Shown piece after piece: positions 21,290 through 31,404 of a stretch of DNA of 64,000 nt (its first letter is position 1; each line of letters starts with the position of its first letter). The translations under genes and the position numbers were made by a program. Origin of the DNA: Oryzias latipes. Taxonomy: Eukaryota; Chordata; Actinopteri; Beloniformes; Adrianichthyidae. The stretch covers positions 33,253,908-33,317,907 of the forward strand of contig NC_019867.2 of the NCBI RefSeq assembly GCF_002234675.1, given 5' to 3'. The notes below the pieces were generated by a model. The model saw only the letters and a program-made list of their open reading frames with translations. It was not told the origin of the DNA and made no database searches.

Positions 21290-23955
21290 TCAGGGGTCGC
21301 CACAGTGAATCATCGTTTTCCACCTCACTCTATCATGGACATCTTCTACCCTAACATTAGCCAACTTTATGTCCTCTGTTAAGACATCCATATATCTCCT
21401 CTTTGGCCGTCCTCTTGCCCTCCTGCCAGGCAGCTCCATCTCCAACATCCTTCTACCAATATATCCACTATCCCTCCTCTGAACATGTCCAAACCATCTC
21501 AGTCTGGCTTCTCTGACTTTGTCGCTAACACAGGCATCATGAGCCATCCCTCTGATGTACTCGTTCCTTATCCTGTCTAACCTGGTCACTCCTAAGGAGA
21601 ACCTCAACATCTTCATCTCCGCTACCTCCATCTCAGCCTTTTGTCTCTGTCTCACTGCTACAGTCTCTAACCCATAGAGCAGAGCTGGTCTCACCACTGT
21701 CTTGTACACCTTTCCTTTGAGTCTTGCTGACACTCTTCTGTCACACAACACTCCTGGCACTTTCCTCCACCCGCTCCAACCTGCCTGCACTCGCCTCTTC
21801 ACCTCTTTTCCACACTCCCCATCACACTGAACTGTTGACCCCAAGTACTAAAACTCCAGCACCTTCTTCACCTCAGCCCCCTGTAACCTAACGCTTCTAC
21901 CTTGATCCCTCTGTTTCAGACACATGTATTCTGTCTTACTACGACTGACCTTCATGCCTCTTCTTTCCAGAGCAAACCTCCACCTCTCTAGCTGTTCCTC
22001 CACCTGCTCTCTACTCTCACTGCAAATTACAATGTCATCCGCAAACATCATTGTCCAGGGAGATTCCTGTCTTACCTCGTCTGTCAGCCTGTCCATCAGC
22101 ATAGCAAACAAAAAGGGACTCAAAGCTGATCCTTGGTGTAGTCCCACCTCCACCTTGAACTCCTCTGTCTGACCTACAGCACATCTCACCACCGTCATAC
22201 TTCTCTCATACATGTCCTGAACTACTCTGACATACTTCTCTGCCACTCCAGACGACCTCATACAGTACCACAGCTCCTCCCTCGGCACCCTGTCATACGC
22301 CTTCTCTAAATCTACGAAAACACAATGCAGCTCCTTCTGACCATCTCTGTACTTTTCCATCAACATTCTCAAAGCAAAAATGGCATCAGTGGTGCTCTTA
22401 CGGGGCATGAAACCATACTGCTGCTCACAAATCTCCACCTTCTTCCTAAGCCTGGCTTCCACTACTCTTTCCCACAGCTTCATTGTGTGGCTCATCAACT
22501 TTATTCCTCTATAGTTGCTGCAGTTCTGCGTGTCACCCTTGTTCTTAAAGATCGGGACCAGAACGCTTCTCCTCCATTCTTCAGGCATCTTCTCACTCTC
22601 TAGAATCCTATTGAACAAACTCGTTAGAAATTCCACTGCTGTCTCTCCTAAGCACTTCCATACCTCCACAGGTAGGTCATCAGGACCAACGGCCTTTCCG
22701 CTCTTCATCCTTTTCAGAGCCTTCCTAACCTCATCCTTTCCAATCTCTGCTACTTCCTGCTCCACAACAACCACATCTTCCTCCCTTCTTTCCCTGTCAT
22801 TTTCCACGTTCATCAGCTCCTCAAAATACTCCTTCCATCTTTTCTGTACACTCTCCTGGGTTGTTAGCACCTTTCCATCTCTGTCCTTAATCACCCTTAT
22901 CTGTTGCACGTCCTTCCCATCTCTGTCTCTCTGTCTGGCTAGTCTGTACAAGTCCTTCTCTCCTTCCTTTGTGTCTAACCTGTCATATAGCTCATCGTAA
23001 GCTTTCTGTTTGGCCTTTGCCACCTCTCTCTTCACTCTACGCTGCGCTTCCTTGTACTCATGTCTACCTTCCTCAGTCCTTTCTACATCCCACTTCCTTT
23101 TAGCCAACCTCTTCCTCTGGACGCATTCCTGTACTTCCTCATTCCACCCCCAAGTGTCTTTACCGTCTTTCCTCTTTCCAGATGACACACCCAGCACCTT
23201 CCTACCTGTTTCCCTGATAATCTCTGCTGTAGTTTCCCAGTCATCTGGAAGCTCATCCTGACCACCCAGGACCTGTCTCAACTTCTGCCTAAATTCCTCA
23301 CAAGTTTCTTCATTCTGTAGCTTCCACCACTTGGTCTTCTTTTCTGTTTCCCCTCTCTTCTTCTTCCTGACTTCCAGAGTCATCTTACACACCACCATGC
23401 GGTGCTGTCTGGCTACACTCTCTCCTACCACCACTTTGCAGTCATTAACCTCTCTCAAATGACCTCGTCTACATAGGATGTAGTCCACCTGAGTACTCCC
23501 ACCTCCACTTCTGTATGTCACTCTATGTTCCTCTCTCTTCTGGAAGTAAGTGTTGACTACAGCCATTTTCATCCTCTTTGCAAAGTCCACCACCATCTGT
23601 CCCTCCAGATTCCTTTCCTTCACACCAAACCTGCCCATCACCTCCTCATCACCTCTGTTGCCCTCACCAACATGCCCATTAAAGTCTGCTCCAATAACAA
23701 CTCTCTCTCCTCTGGGGATACTCTCTATGACCTCATCCAACTCACTCCAGAATCTCTCCTTCACTTCTAACTCACAGCCAACCTGTGGCGCATACCCACT
23801 GACTACATTCACCATCACCCCTTCTATTTCTAACTTTAGGCTCATCATCCTGTCTGAGACTCTTTTCACCTCTAGAACACTGTTTACAAACTCCCCCTTC
23901 AGAATCACTCCTACCCCGTTTCTCTTCCTATCAACACCATGATAGAACAGTTTGT
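21290..23955 (-). pseudogene. RTE endonuclease-reverse transcriptase, near-intact frame
   Basis: The open frame runs from the GGYKLFYHGVDRKRNG segment near 23955 to a TAG at 21848-21850. It holds the AP-endonuclease core (VVIGADFNGHVGEGNRGDE, QVDYILCRRGHL, SVARQHRMVVCKM) and a full RT (SVLVPIFKNKGDTQNCSNYR, FVDLEKAYDRVPREELWY, GLHQGSALSPFLFAML, MMFADDIVICSESREQ). After the TAG the frame continues without other stops to 21290 (YLGSTVQCDGECGKEVKRR to the C-terminal RRARGRPKRRYMDVLTED). The N-terminal part of the endonuclease is on the far side of the L1/Tx1 insertion (30395-30110). The same TAG is in the 31.4-kb copy. Plus-strand frames over this stretch are shadows. Confidence 0.85.
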
Positions 23956-23959
23956 ATCC

Positions 23960-25626
23960 TCCGCTCCGCACTCCAGGCAGCCACCCGCCCGGCCCACGGT
24001 TGGTCCAGGGAGGAGCGAGGCAGGGGCCCGCCGCCCCCGCCCAGGAGGGGGGAACCCCGGGGAAAAAAGAGGGCCCACAAGGGGTGTTGTAAATATGGCC
24101 CGACCAGGCTCGGCCACAGTTGGAAATTTGGCGGGGCCCAGCACTCAGGAGCAAGGACCAGAACCCACCCCCCAGGGACCAGACACCCCCGGCTCAGATG
24201 TAATGTGAACCCCCCCACCGCGCGGAGAGAGCACCACCGGGCCCAGGAAGCCGGCACCCCGGGGACACGGCCGCCGCTGCAAAGGGGCCCGTACCCCCCA
24301 CCAGGGAAGAGGCAGGGGACAGACGGACCCAGGTCCCACCTTCCTTGCAAAATGTGTGTGCGTGTATGTGTGTTTGAAAGGGTGTGTGTGTGTATGTGTG
24401 TGTGTTTATGTTGGGATGTATATATTGAGGGGGGAGGGGTGTGTGTACTAAGGGGGGTGCGGTTAAAATTGGCGGGTAGGGCACTAAGGGGACATCTCCT
24501 GATTACTCACAGTGACGTCCCCTCACCCTCCCCACCAAGGGGCCCTAAATGTCTAAGGTGCGGTTAAAATTGGCGGGTAGGGTGCTAGGAGGACATCCGC
24601 TGCTTGCTGGCAGTGATGTCCAAGCACCCCCCCTACCAAGGGCCCTAGATGTCTAAGGTGCAAATAAAACCGAAAGAGGGGGGGCCCACTCCATACGGCA
24701 ACCACAGGAGGGGGGCCACTGCCTAGTAAACCCCCCCCCCCCCAAGGCTCATCGCAGGCTAAGCCCCCCACCCCCTCACCCTATTATGAGGTTATATGAG
24801 GAAGGGGGTAAGTTGGGGACAGATGATAGACTGTCCCCCGGTGGTCAAACAGCTGTACCCCCCCCCCCCCCCCAGCAAGGGGGCCAGGCCCACCCAGCCC
24901 CGGGGCCCCACCCCCGGAGGCGCAGACACCCCAGGCCCAGCACCACCACCCCCACACAGAGAGAGAGGAGCCAGAAAGCGCCGGCCCCCCCCGGAGCAAG
25001 CCCAGGCCCCCACCCCCAAACGCCGGCCCTAGAAGAGCTCTGGTCAGGCCTCGACGGGACCGAGGCAGCCAACCGGCCGGGGAAACCGCCGATGGCCTCA
25101 GCGGAGACCCCGACCCGTCAACCCCCCCTGCCCCGTACCAATAGTGCCCCCCCCTCCCCCAGAATGCCCCCCCACAGGACAGGGCCGACAAGACCCCCAC
25201 CCCACCCCACCACGAGACCCCGCAGCTGAAGCGGATGACACCCAGAGCGACCGGGGGCCCCAAGAGGGTTGCCCCGTCCCGCCCCCGAGCCAGGGAAGGG
25301 CCGATCCCAGCCCCAGGTGTAGATGGGAAGCCCATCCAGCGCCGCTGGGCCCCCCTCCCGAGCAGCGCCCCCCGCCAACCCCCCCCAGCACAGGCAAAGG
25401 GACCACCCCCCCAGGCCAAGCCAGACCACCACCCCCCCACCACGCACCCCCACACCCAAGCCCAGAGGACCACGCAGCGCCCCAGGCCGCCCCACCCAGG
25501 CGCCGGACCCGACCCCCCGACCAACGGAGCCCCCACCACACCCGGCCAGGCACCGGAGGCCCCGACCCCCACCCCGGCCCACGGCAGAAGGGCAAGGAGC
25601 AGCGACGACCATGCCCCCCCCACCCC
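23960..25626 (-). other. G-rich 3' UTR of the L1/Tx1 element
   Basis: After the ORF2 stop the sense strand is extremely G-rich for about 1.5 kb (many GGGG to G15 runs), with a TG/CA stretch at about 24355-24410. Proline-rich plus-strand frames and glycine/tryptophan-rich minus-strand frames here (up to about 280 codons) follow from composition and are rejected as genes. G-rich 3' UTRs with quadruplex potential are known in mammalian L1. Confidence 0.65.
24457..24660. repeat. Two tandem copies of a 101-bp unit in the L1 3' UTR
   Basis: Each unit starts GTGCGGTTAAAATTGGCGGG and ends CCCTARATGTCTAAG. The copies lie at about 24457-24557 and 24558-24660 and differ by roughly 20 percent. Confidence 0.85.
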
Positions 25627-26726
25627 CTAAGTCACGGAGTTAGCTATGGGAGACCAGAGAGACCGAATTCTTTCAAAGTTACTTGAACTTTGGGCTGACA
25701 TTTTTTCCAAGCTGATATGATCAAGCAGCAGATTTCTGTGTTGACTTATATTTATATTTTTTTTGCTTTTCCAATTTATTAAAATAGTTTTTTTAGCAAT
25801 GCAAAGAGTTATGAAAATGATAGAGCCTAATCCTCCTTCTACATCGATGGCACTCATGTCACCAAGCACACAAAGTGACGGTGAAGCTGTGATTGAAACC
25901 TTAAGCCAGACTGATAGATCGGCACATACCTGCTGCCAGAGAGCCTGGACAGGCGTGCAGAACCATAGTGCATGCATGTAACTGTCGGGTAGATTACTGT
26001 CACAGTGCTGACAAATGTCTGAGTTACTGAGACCCATCTTGAACATCCTCTGTCCAGTGTAGTAAATTCTGTGTGTTTTGAAATGGATTAGCTGCAGATT
26101 TGGACTTTTTGTCATTTTAAAGGTGTTTAGACAAAGTTCTGACCAAAAACTTTCATCTGTGCTGATGCTCAAATCCGCATCCCATTTTGTTGTCGGAAGT
26201 GAAATATTGTTATCTAAATTACATAAAAGTTTGTATATTTTGGAGAGAGTTTTATTCATTGAGAAATTGATCAGAGTGGTAACTACATCTGGTAGCTTTA
26301 AATTGTTGTCTCTGTATTTAAACTTTTTAGTAATAATTGATTTAAGTTGCTGATATTCCAAGAAGTTATATATTCCATGTTTGTCTTGAAGTTCCTGGGG
26401 AGTTATGAATCTTCTATCAATAATTATGTGCTGTAGTTGTTTTATGCCCCCTGCTTGCCAAGCTGGGAAGTGGATAATTTTTTTGTTTATGAGGATGTCT
26501 GGGTTGTTCCAGATGGGTGTCATTTTGTACGGTTGAATTGATGATTTTGATATTTTGAGAAATTCCCACCAGGCTGTTAAAGTGGCATTTATATTAATAC
26601 TTTTGAAACAATCCTGTTTTTTAACTATTTGACTAATAAATGGAAGATCTGACAGGTTGATCTTTCCACATAACGCCTGTTCCAAGTCTAACCATGAGTT
26701 GGTTTCTGGATTATTTTTTAACCATT
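25627..26726 (-). pseudogene. L1/Tx1 ORF2, C-terminal part
   Basis: The continuation of ORF2 beyond the TTAA insertion: KWLKNNPETNSWLDLEQALC at the break, then an intact frame to the stop near 25627. It contains the L1 C-terminal Cys/His motif (CQHCDSNLPDSYMHALWFC) and ends ...SPIANSVT. Removing the 1512-bp insert plus one TTAA restores a continuous reading from LQYIL to KWLKNN. Confidence 0.85.
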
Positions 26727-26937
26727 TTAAAGTGTGGGTGACATGGCCTATTTTAATAAGCCAAAATATAGTAAATAGTTTCTATTTCATGTTGCGATTG
26801 TTTTTAATATTTTTCGAAAAAGAATAAATAGCGAAAAACGCAATATAAACAACGAGGACGGCCGCCGGCTTCACGCATTCCGCCGAATTCGCGCCGCCCT
26901 GTTTGTGACGTAACGAAAGGAAGACAAGGAAGATAAC

Positions 26938-27179
26938 ATGGCTAGCACCGATAGCGAAGCACAGAGTGATGCTACCGTCTCTATTAGCGATTTATCATCA
27001 GATGAACAGAAAGATGAAGAGGAAAGTTGCGGAGATTATCATGATGATGAGTCACTTTTGCAACCGTATCGATTCGAACCCTTTTGCGAAAGTGAGGAGG
27101 ATATAGCAGAAAGTAGTAGGTCTGTCACGGTCTAGTGATGCCGATGACGATAGCCAGCATGAAGATTCGGCTAGACTCC
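26938..27179 (+). pseudogene. P2RX7-C-terminal-like N-terminal exon remnant
   Basis: ATG at 26938 opens an acidic Ser/Asp/Glu-rich frame with PYRFEPF near residue 44. This layout (acidic leader, YRFEP) heads fish proteins annotated 'P2X purinoceptor 7-like', many of which are mobile-element encoded. The frame stops at 27133-27135; a +1/-1 shift near 27120 would continue it (SSDADDDSQHEDSARL) to a donor-like CCA|GTAAGT at about 27179. The Cys-rich ligand-like domain expected downstream is absent. Function is not claimed. Confidence 0.5.
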
Positions 27180-27739
27180 AGTAAGTCTAAAAAATGTATA
27201 AAATTAAATTACTCCACTTACCCTAAAATATACTCAAAATGTCCCCTTTTGGCCTAATCTAAACAAAGGTAAACACTGGTTTTCAACCCAATTTACAAAA
27301 TAAATGTCACAAAATAAAAGTTTCCCAGATGGTACTACTCTTTAGTTAACAAAGTCACTGTATACCATTAACAACTGTGGAACATTAACAGTTTTACCCG
27401 TTTGAACCCGTTTGAAACCTTTTCTCGTGCGCGCGCGCGCTCACACACACACACAGTTCAGTTTACTCACGGTACCGGCACCTCAAAAGCAAAAGAAAAA
27501 AAACGTTGCAGGCCTGTTGCTTCTCTTGCAAAACATTGAGTGCGTTGAAATACTCCAGTTGGATCCAAGGACAACAGAAAACACGACTACTTCGCCTCAA
27601 TGTGATCCATCGTGATGCACACTAGCTTAGCAGCCTCCGCTCCCGACTCCAGCGCCGTCCTCTCCGACCCAGAAAACGGCTCGCTCGCTTCCAGCTCACC
27701 CGCCTTTCCTCGACTCAGAAGCCAAGATCCTCCTCCCAA

Positions 27740-27952
27740 CTCTCCGTTCAAAATTCTTCGTTTGTGTCCCGGTTTTTGTCCCTTAGAAAACGCAGACTTC
27801 TCTCCTGCAGATCTGGAGGGAAAAATCCTTCGCCGTCCACCTTCTTGAACTTTCCCCTTTTCAGCAGCGTTTCTTGTTTTGGGAATTTTATACACAGATA
27901 CACTTTCACTAGATGTATTGCTACATCCAGCTGCCACACAACGACTTGGCAT
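27740..27952 (-). pseudogene. THAP-type zinc finger, N-terminal fragment
   Basis: Minus-strand ATG at 27950-27952 gives MPSRCVAAGCSNTSSESVSV, the first half of a THAP C2CH finger (Cys5, Cys10). A frame change near 27885 is needed to keep the family FPK motif and the following basic part (KFPKQETLLKRGKFKKVDGE). The second C..H pair and AVPTIF box are not seen. THAP domains bind DNA in several transposases, so it is read as part of the enclosing element. Confidence 0.6.
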
Positions 27953-28246
27953 GTTGATGATTAACAGATTTAAACACGAGAGAAACGAAGACTACCTGTT
28001 TTGTTTACATGCTGTCCGAAGCGGAACTGCGAAAGTCAACGCCTTTCATGACGTCACAGGTCATATCGTGTTCACTTCCAGCCTGCGCTCTAGCGGCAGA
28101 TCCAAATCTCTGATTCCTTCGAAAGATGTCTATTATTCATATGCTTCGGATTTTTTTCGACGCGAACTATTGGTATCAATAGAATCAGCGTTTAAAGGGC
28201 TTTTTTATTTGACAAAGTTGTTCAAAGCATGGCATCCACACTTTAA

Positions 28247-30077
28247 GATGTATTGTAATCTATTTGCAAGAAAGTAATTGTGGAAGTTAGGTAATTCTAA
28301 TCCTCCACAGCTTTTTGCAGACTTGAATGTTTTTAGACTAATTCTTGCAGGTTTATTGTTCCATAGAAAGCTTGATATGGATGAGTCTAATGTTTTGAAC
28401 CATTTTAACGGCGGTTGTGTGGGAATCATTGAGAAGAGATAATTAACTTTGGGTAAGATTTTCATTTTCACCGTGGCTACCTTGCCCATAAGGGACAAAG
28501 GCAGGTTGGTCCAGCGTGTTAGATCATCCTGTATGTTTTTCAGTAATGGGGTGTAGTTTAGCTGCACCAGTTCTGATATTTTGGGGGAAAAATAAATACC
28601 TAGATATTTTATATTGCCTGATTTAACTGGTATTGTGAGTCCTTGCTCCGCATTACTGTTCAGTGGTAATGAAACAGATTTATTCCAATTAATGGAATAG
28701 GCTGATATAGAAGAGAATTCATTAATGATTGTTGCCGTTTCATTTACAGAATGTATATTACTTAAAAACAGTAATATGTCATCTGCATAGAGACTAATTT
28801 TATGATGGCTGTGTTTGGTTTTAATTCCTTTAATACTCTCATTCTGTCTTATTGCTGCAGCTAGAGGCTCGATAAATATTGCAAAAAGAGAGGGGGAGAG
28901 TGGGCAACCCTGTCTAGTTCCTCTTCCAAGAAAAAACCTGTTGGAAGTCTGTTTATTAGTTCTAACTGATGCATTGGGGTTGTGATATAATATTTTGATG
29001 CAATTGATGAATGATTCTCCAAACCCAAACTTATGGAGGGCAGCAATGAGGAACTTCCAATTTACTCTATCAAAGGCTTTTTCAGCATCCAGTGATAGTA
29101 TAGTCATTTCCTGGTTTTTGATGGTGGCAAAGTCTATTATGTTAACGAGTCTGCGGACATTGTCATCCGAGTGTCTGCCTTTGATGAATCCAGTTTGATC
29201 AAAGTCAATTATGTGAGGAGTGACTTTTTCTATTCTCTGTGCTAGTGCTTTGCAGATAATTTTTACATCTGCATTAATTAAAGAAATGGGGCGATAGCTT
29301 GAAGGACTCGTGGGGTCTTTGTCTGGTTTTAGAAGAAGGATAATGTTGGCAGAGTTCATGTTAGGTGGTAGAGATTGGCTTTCATTGATAAATTTTACCG
29401 TTTTATAAAACGTTGGTGCCAGTTGTTCCCAAACCCAAAAGGGAGTTACTGACTAATAAATAATCTAAACGAGAGTGTGAATGATGAACTGGAGAAAAAA
29501 AGGTGAACCCCTTAGTGCTTGGATGACATGAGCGCCACGCGTCGCAGAGACCCAGATCATTCATGTACTGCTTTAGAATACTTGCAGACTGCCATGTACG
29601 CTGGTTTGCTGCTGTGCTGAGTCTGTCAAGTTCAGGGTCCAAAACAAGGTTGACGTCTCCTCCTATAATGATTGTGGAGTCAGAGTGAACTGAGAGTGAG
29701 GTGAAGAATCTGTGAAAGAAGGAAGAGTCGTCAACATTAGGACCGTATACACTCGCTATACAAAAGTCCTTATTCTGAATGGATATATTAATGATTACAA
29801 ATCTGCCTTCTGGGTCAGTAACTGTATCCTTATGAGTAAATGTAACATTTTTATTAATCAAAACTGCAACCCCTCTTTGTTTGGAGTTGAAACTGGCAGA
29901 ATACATAGCTGGATACTGGGAACAGCACAGGAGATGACCAGCTGATAAAGATAAATGGGTCTCCTGCAGCAGAGCTATATCTGCTTTAAGATCATTCAGG
30001 TGATTTAACACTTTCAATCTCTTTGACCCAGAACCAAGTCCACGCACATTCCAGCTAACGATGTTAAGACTGTTCAT
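28247..30077 (-). pseudogene. L1/Tx1 ORF2, endonuclease plus RT part
   Basis: Endonuclease 30077-29403 (NIVSWNVRGLGSGSKRLKVL, IALLQETHLSL, IIIGGDVNLVLDPELDR, HSRLDYLLVSNSLL); the catalytic Asp is kept. RT 29359-28247 (NIILLLKPDKDPTSPSSYRP, LSLDAEKAFDRVNWKFLIAA, RQGCPLSPSLFAIF, SLYADDILLFLSNI). The linker that normally joins SDH of the endonuclease to the RT is missing around 29400-29445, so this copy has an internal deletion. The frame then runs into the TTAA element after LANRLQYIL. Confidence 0.85.
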
Positions 30078-30924
30078 AGCTGTTCTAACCGGGAGAGTGC
30101 AAGGCTAAATAGTGCGGACACACAGTACATCTACCTTCCTTCTCTCCATCATGTCTGCCAGCTCTCTGCCTTTCCCTGTCATTGTGCCAACGTTAAGAGT
30201 CCCTATTCTCAAACCCATGTTCCTGCCTTTTCCCTTCTCTCTCTGGCCACGGACCCTTCTGCCTCCCGTCTTTCTTCCACCAGCAGCAGTCAAATTTCCA
30301 CCGACACCCTGTAGGTTAACAGCATCGGTGGCGGTCGTTGTTAACCCGGGCCTCGACCGATCCGGTATGTCTAAAGTGTTGTGGATGATTCGCATGGTTA
30401 TTTTGGCAATTTTTACACCGGATGCCCTTCCTGACGCAACCCTCTCTATTTATCTGGGCTTGGGACCGGCACAGAAGTAACTGGCTTGCAACCCCTGTGG
30501 CTAGATTATGGGTTGTGCTGATTAGAAATAATAATATTGGCCAGGTACTATTTTTTTTTACCGTGTCCTGATAAAGGTTCCAACTGTTCTTCAGGATTTG
30601 TAGTGAGATCTGTAATTTGTCCTTCTTCCAGCGACGTTCCGCTTTTCTACAGGCCCTCCGAGCTGCCCGGGTTCTCTCATTGAACCAGGAATCAGGTTTA
30701 GAAGGAGGCTTTAGTACCTTTAGAGGAGCCACAGATTCCAGGATGTTACTGCAGGAGGAATGAAACATCAGCAGCAGAGGAGGGAGCACTGAGCTGGTTA
30801 AAAGCAGAGGAAAACTGACCAGCAGTGTAAGAGTTAAAAATCCTGCGGCGCTGAAGAGGAGCGGTAGATTTAAGTTCAGCTTCAAACACCACAGGCATGT
30901 GGTCTAAAATCTCCATATTAAAGG

Positions 30925-31098
30925 CAAGGCAAGGCAAGTTTATTTGTATAGCACAACTCGTACACAAAGTAATTCAAGGTGCTTCACAAAACAGAAAAAT
31001 GCATTAAAATCACAATACATCATAGAAATAATCAACATAAAATTTACTTTAAAAGAAAAGGAAGAAAAAACAAAAAAAAAAAAACAAAAAAAAAAAAC
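30925..31098 (-). mobile_element. Retroposon 3' tail inserted in the CR1/L2 endonuclease
   Basis: Plus strand starts with repeated AAGGC (AAGGCAAGGCAAGGCAAG), then TTTATTTGTATAGCACAACTC and ends in A-rich DNA. On the minus strand this is a LINE/SINE 3' end with AATAAA and a TTGCC-repeat tail. It separates LSYGLP from MEILDHMPVVFE. Confidence 0.65.
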
Positions 31099-31404
31099 AG
31101 GCAATCCGTAGGAGAGAACAAGATCCAGTATATGTCCTTTTTCATGAGTGGCTCCAGACACCCACTGAACTAGATCAAAAGAGTCAATGATCTCAAAGAA
31201 GTCATTCACCCACGGCATTTCAGGACAACACACATGAATATTAAATCCCCAACAATTAGAACATGATCATAAAATGGCATAATTTCAGCCAAAAAGTCAG
31301 AGAAATCCTTCACAAAGTGTTTGTTGTACTTGGGAGGTCTGTGAACGACAGCGCACAGGACCGGTCGGACCTTCCCACCTCAAATAAAATAAAAGAGTAA
31401 ATAA

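Larger units (their letters stand above)
26731..28242. mobile_element. TTAA-flanked DNA transposon (Kolobok-like?) with host-like exon remnants
   Basis: A 1512-bp insertion with termini AGTGTGGGTGACATGGC and GCATGGCATCCACACT (inverted, about 14 of 17 matching), flanked by TTAA at 26727-26730 and 28243-28246. It splits an L1/Tx1 ORF2 that becomes continuous when it is removed. It holds the start of a P2RX7-like acidic frame on plus (26938) and a THAP-type zinc-finger start on minus (27952), facing each other, as if an autonomous element had lost its centre. TTAA duplication plus a THAP gene fits the Kolobok group; this assignment is inference, and piggyBac-like is the alternative. Confidence 0.75.
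23960..30110 (-). mobile_element. L1/Tx1-type LINE inserted in the RTE
   Basis: It begins about 35 bp before an ORF2 start (30077) and ends in a long G-rich 3' UTR (25626 to about 23960). ORF1 and the 5' UTR are absent. The RTE flanks read VDVLCV on one side and GGYKLFYHG on the other; compared with the RTE copy at 37.8 kb about 35 bp of target is missing and no target duplication is seen, so insertion with deletion is likely. The element is split again by a TTAA-flanked DNA transposon at 26731-28242. Confidence 0.8.
21127..30508 (-). mobile_element. RTE-type LINE insertion (with nested elements)
   Basis: A 15-bp direct repeat TGGGTTGTGCTGATT lies at 21112-21126 and 30509-30523 and splits the CR1/L2 linker (both flanks read toward NQHNPRV), so everything between arrived as one insertion that later grew. 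The RTE 5' part is 30508-30110 (GLRIGTLNVGTMTGKGRELA). It resumes near 23955 (GGYKLFYHG) and ends at about 21287 with the family terminus CCCCTGATGGGAAAAG. A short piece with a TTCTA tail (about 21140-21285) splits its A-rich end. The 23.96-30.11-kb centre is a later L1/Tx1 insertion. Confidence 0.85.
17236..31385 (-). mobile_element. CR1/L2-type LINE, split by several later insertions
   Basis: One minus-strand LINE is spread over 14 kb. Its 5'-most piece is endonuclease (31385-30720: VLCAVVHRPPKYNKHFVKDF, HILDLVLSYGLP, DHMPVVFEAEL), then the linker (SWFNERTRAARRACRKAERR, about 30700-30524), RT fingers (21108-20626: SPDLCNMFLEFFNTKV, LANFRPISK), RT palm (20140-19970: LVLLDLTAAFDTVDHSILI), palm continuation (18422-18189: GVPQGSVLGPLLFSLYLLPL, HLYADDSQI) and C-terminus (18046-17421: FITSRLDHCNSLYVGL, QNAAARLL, PLHWLPV). 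The 3' end shows a TTGAG-type tail at about 17236-17262. Insertions at 18433-19965, 20149-20611, 21127-30508 and about 30925-31098 split it. It is 5'-truncated at about 31385. All frames are broken. Confidence 0.85.

Noticed and set aside
22325..23942. Ser/Thr/Leu-rich plus frames of up to 161 codons
   Set aside because: They are antisense shadows of the RTE reverse transcriptase.
24784..25686. Long Pro-rich (plus) and Gly/Trp-rich (minus) frames
   Set aside because: They are caused by the GC-rich LINE 3' UTR; overlapping frames of similar length occur on both strands, and no domain is recognisable.
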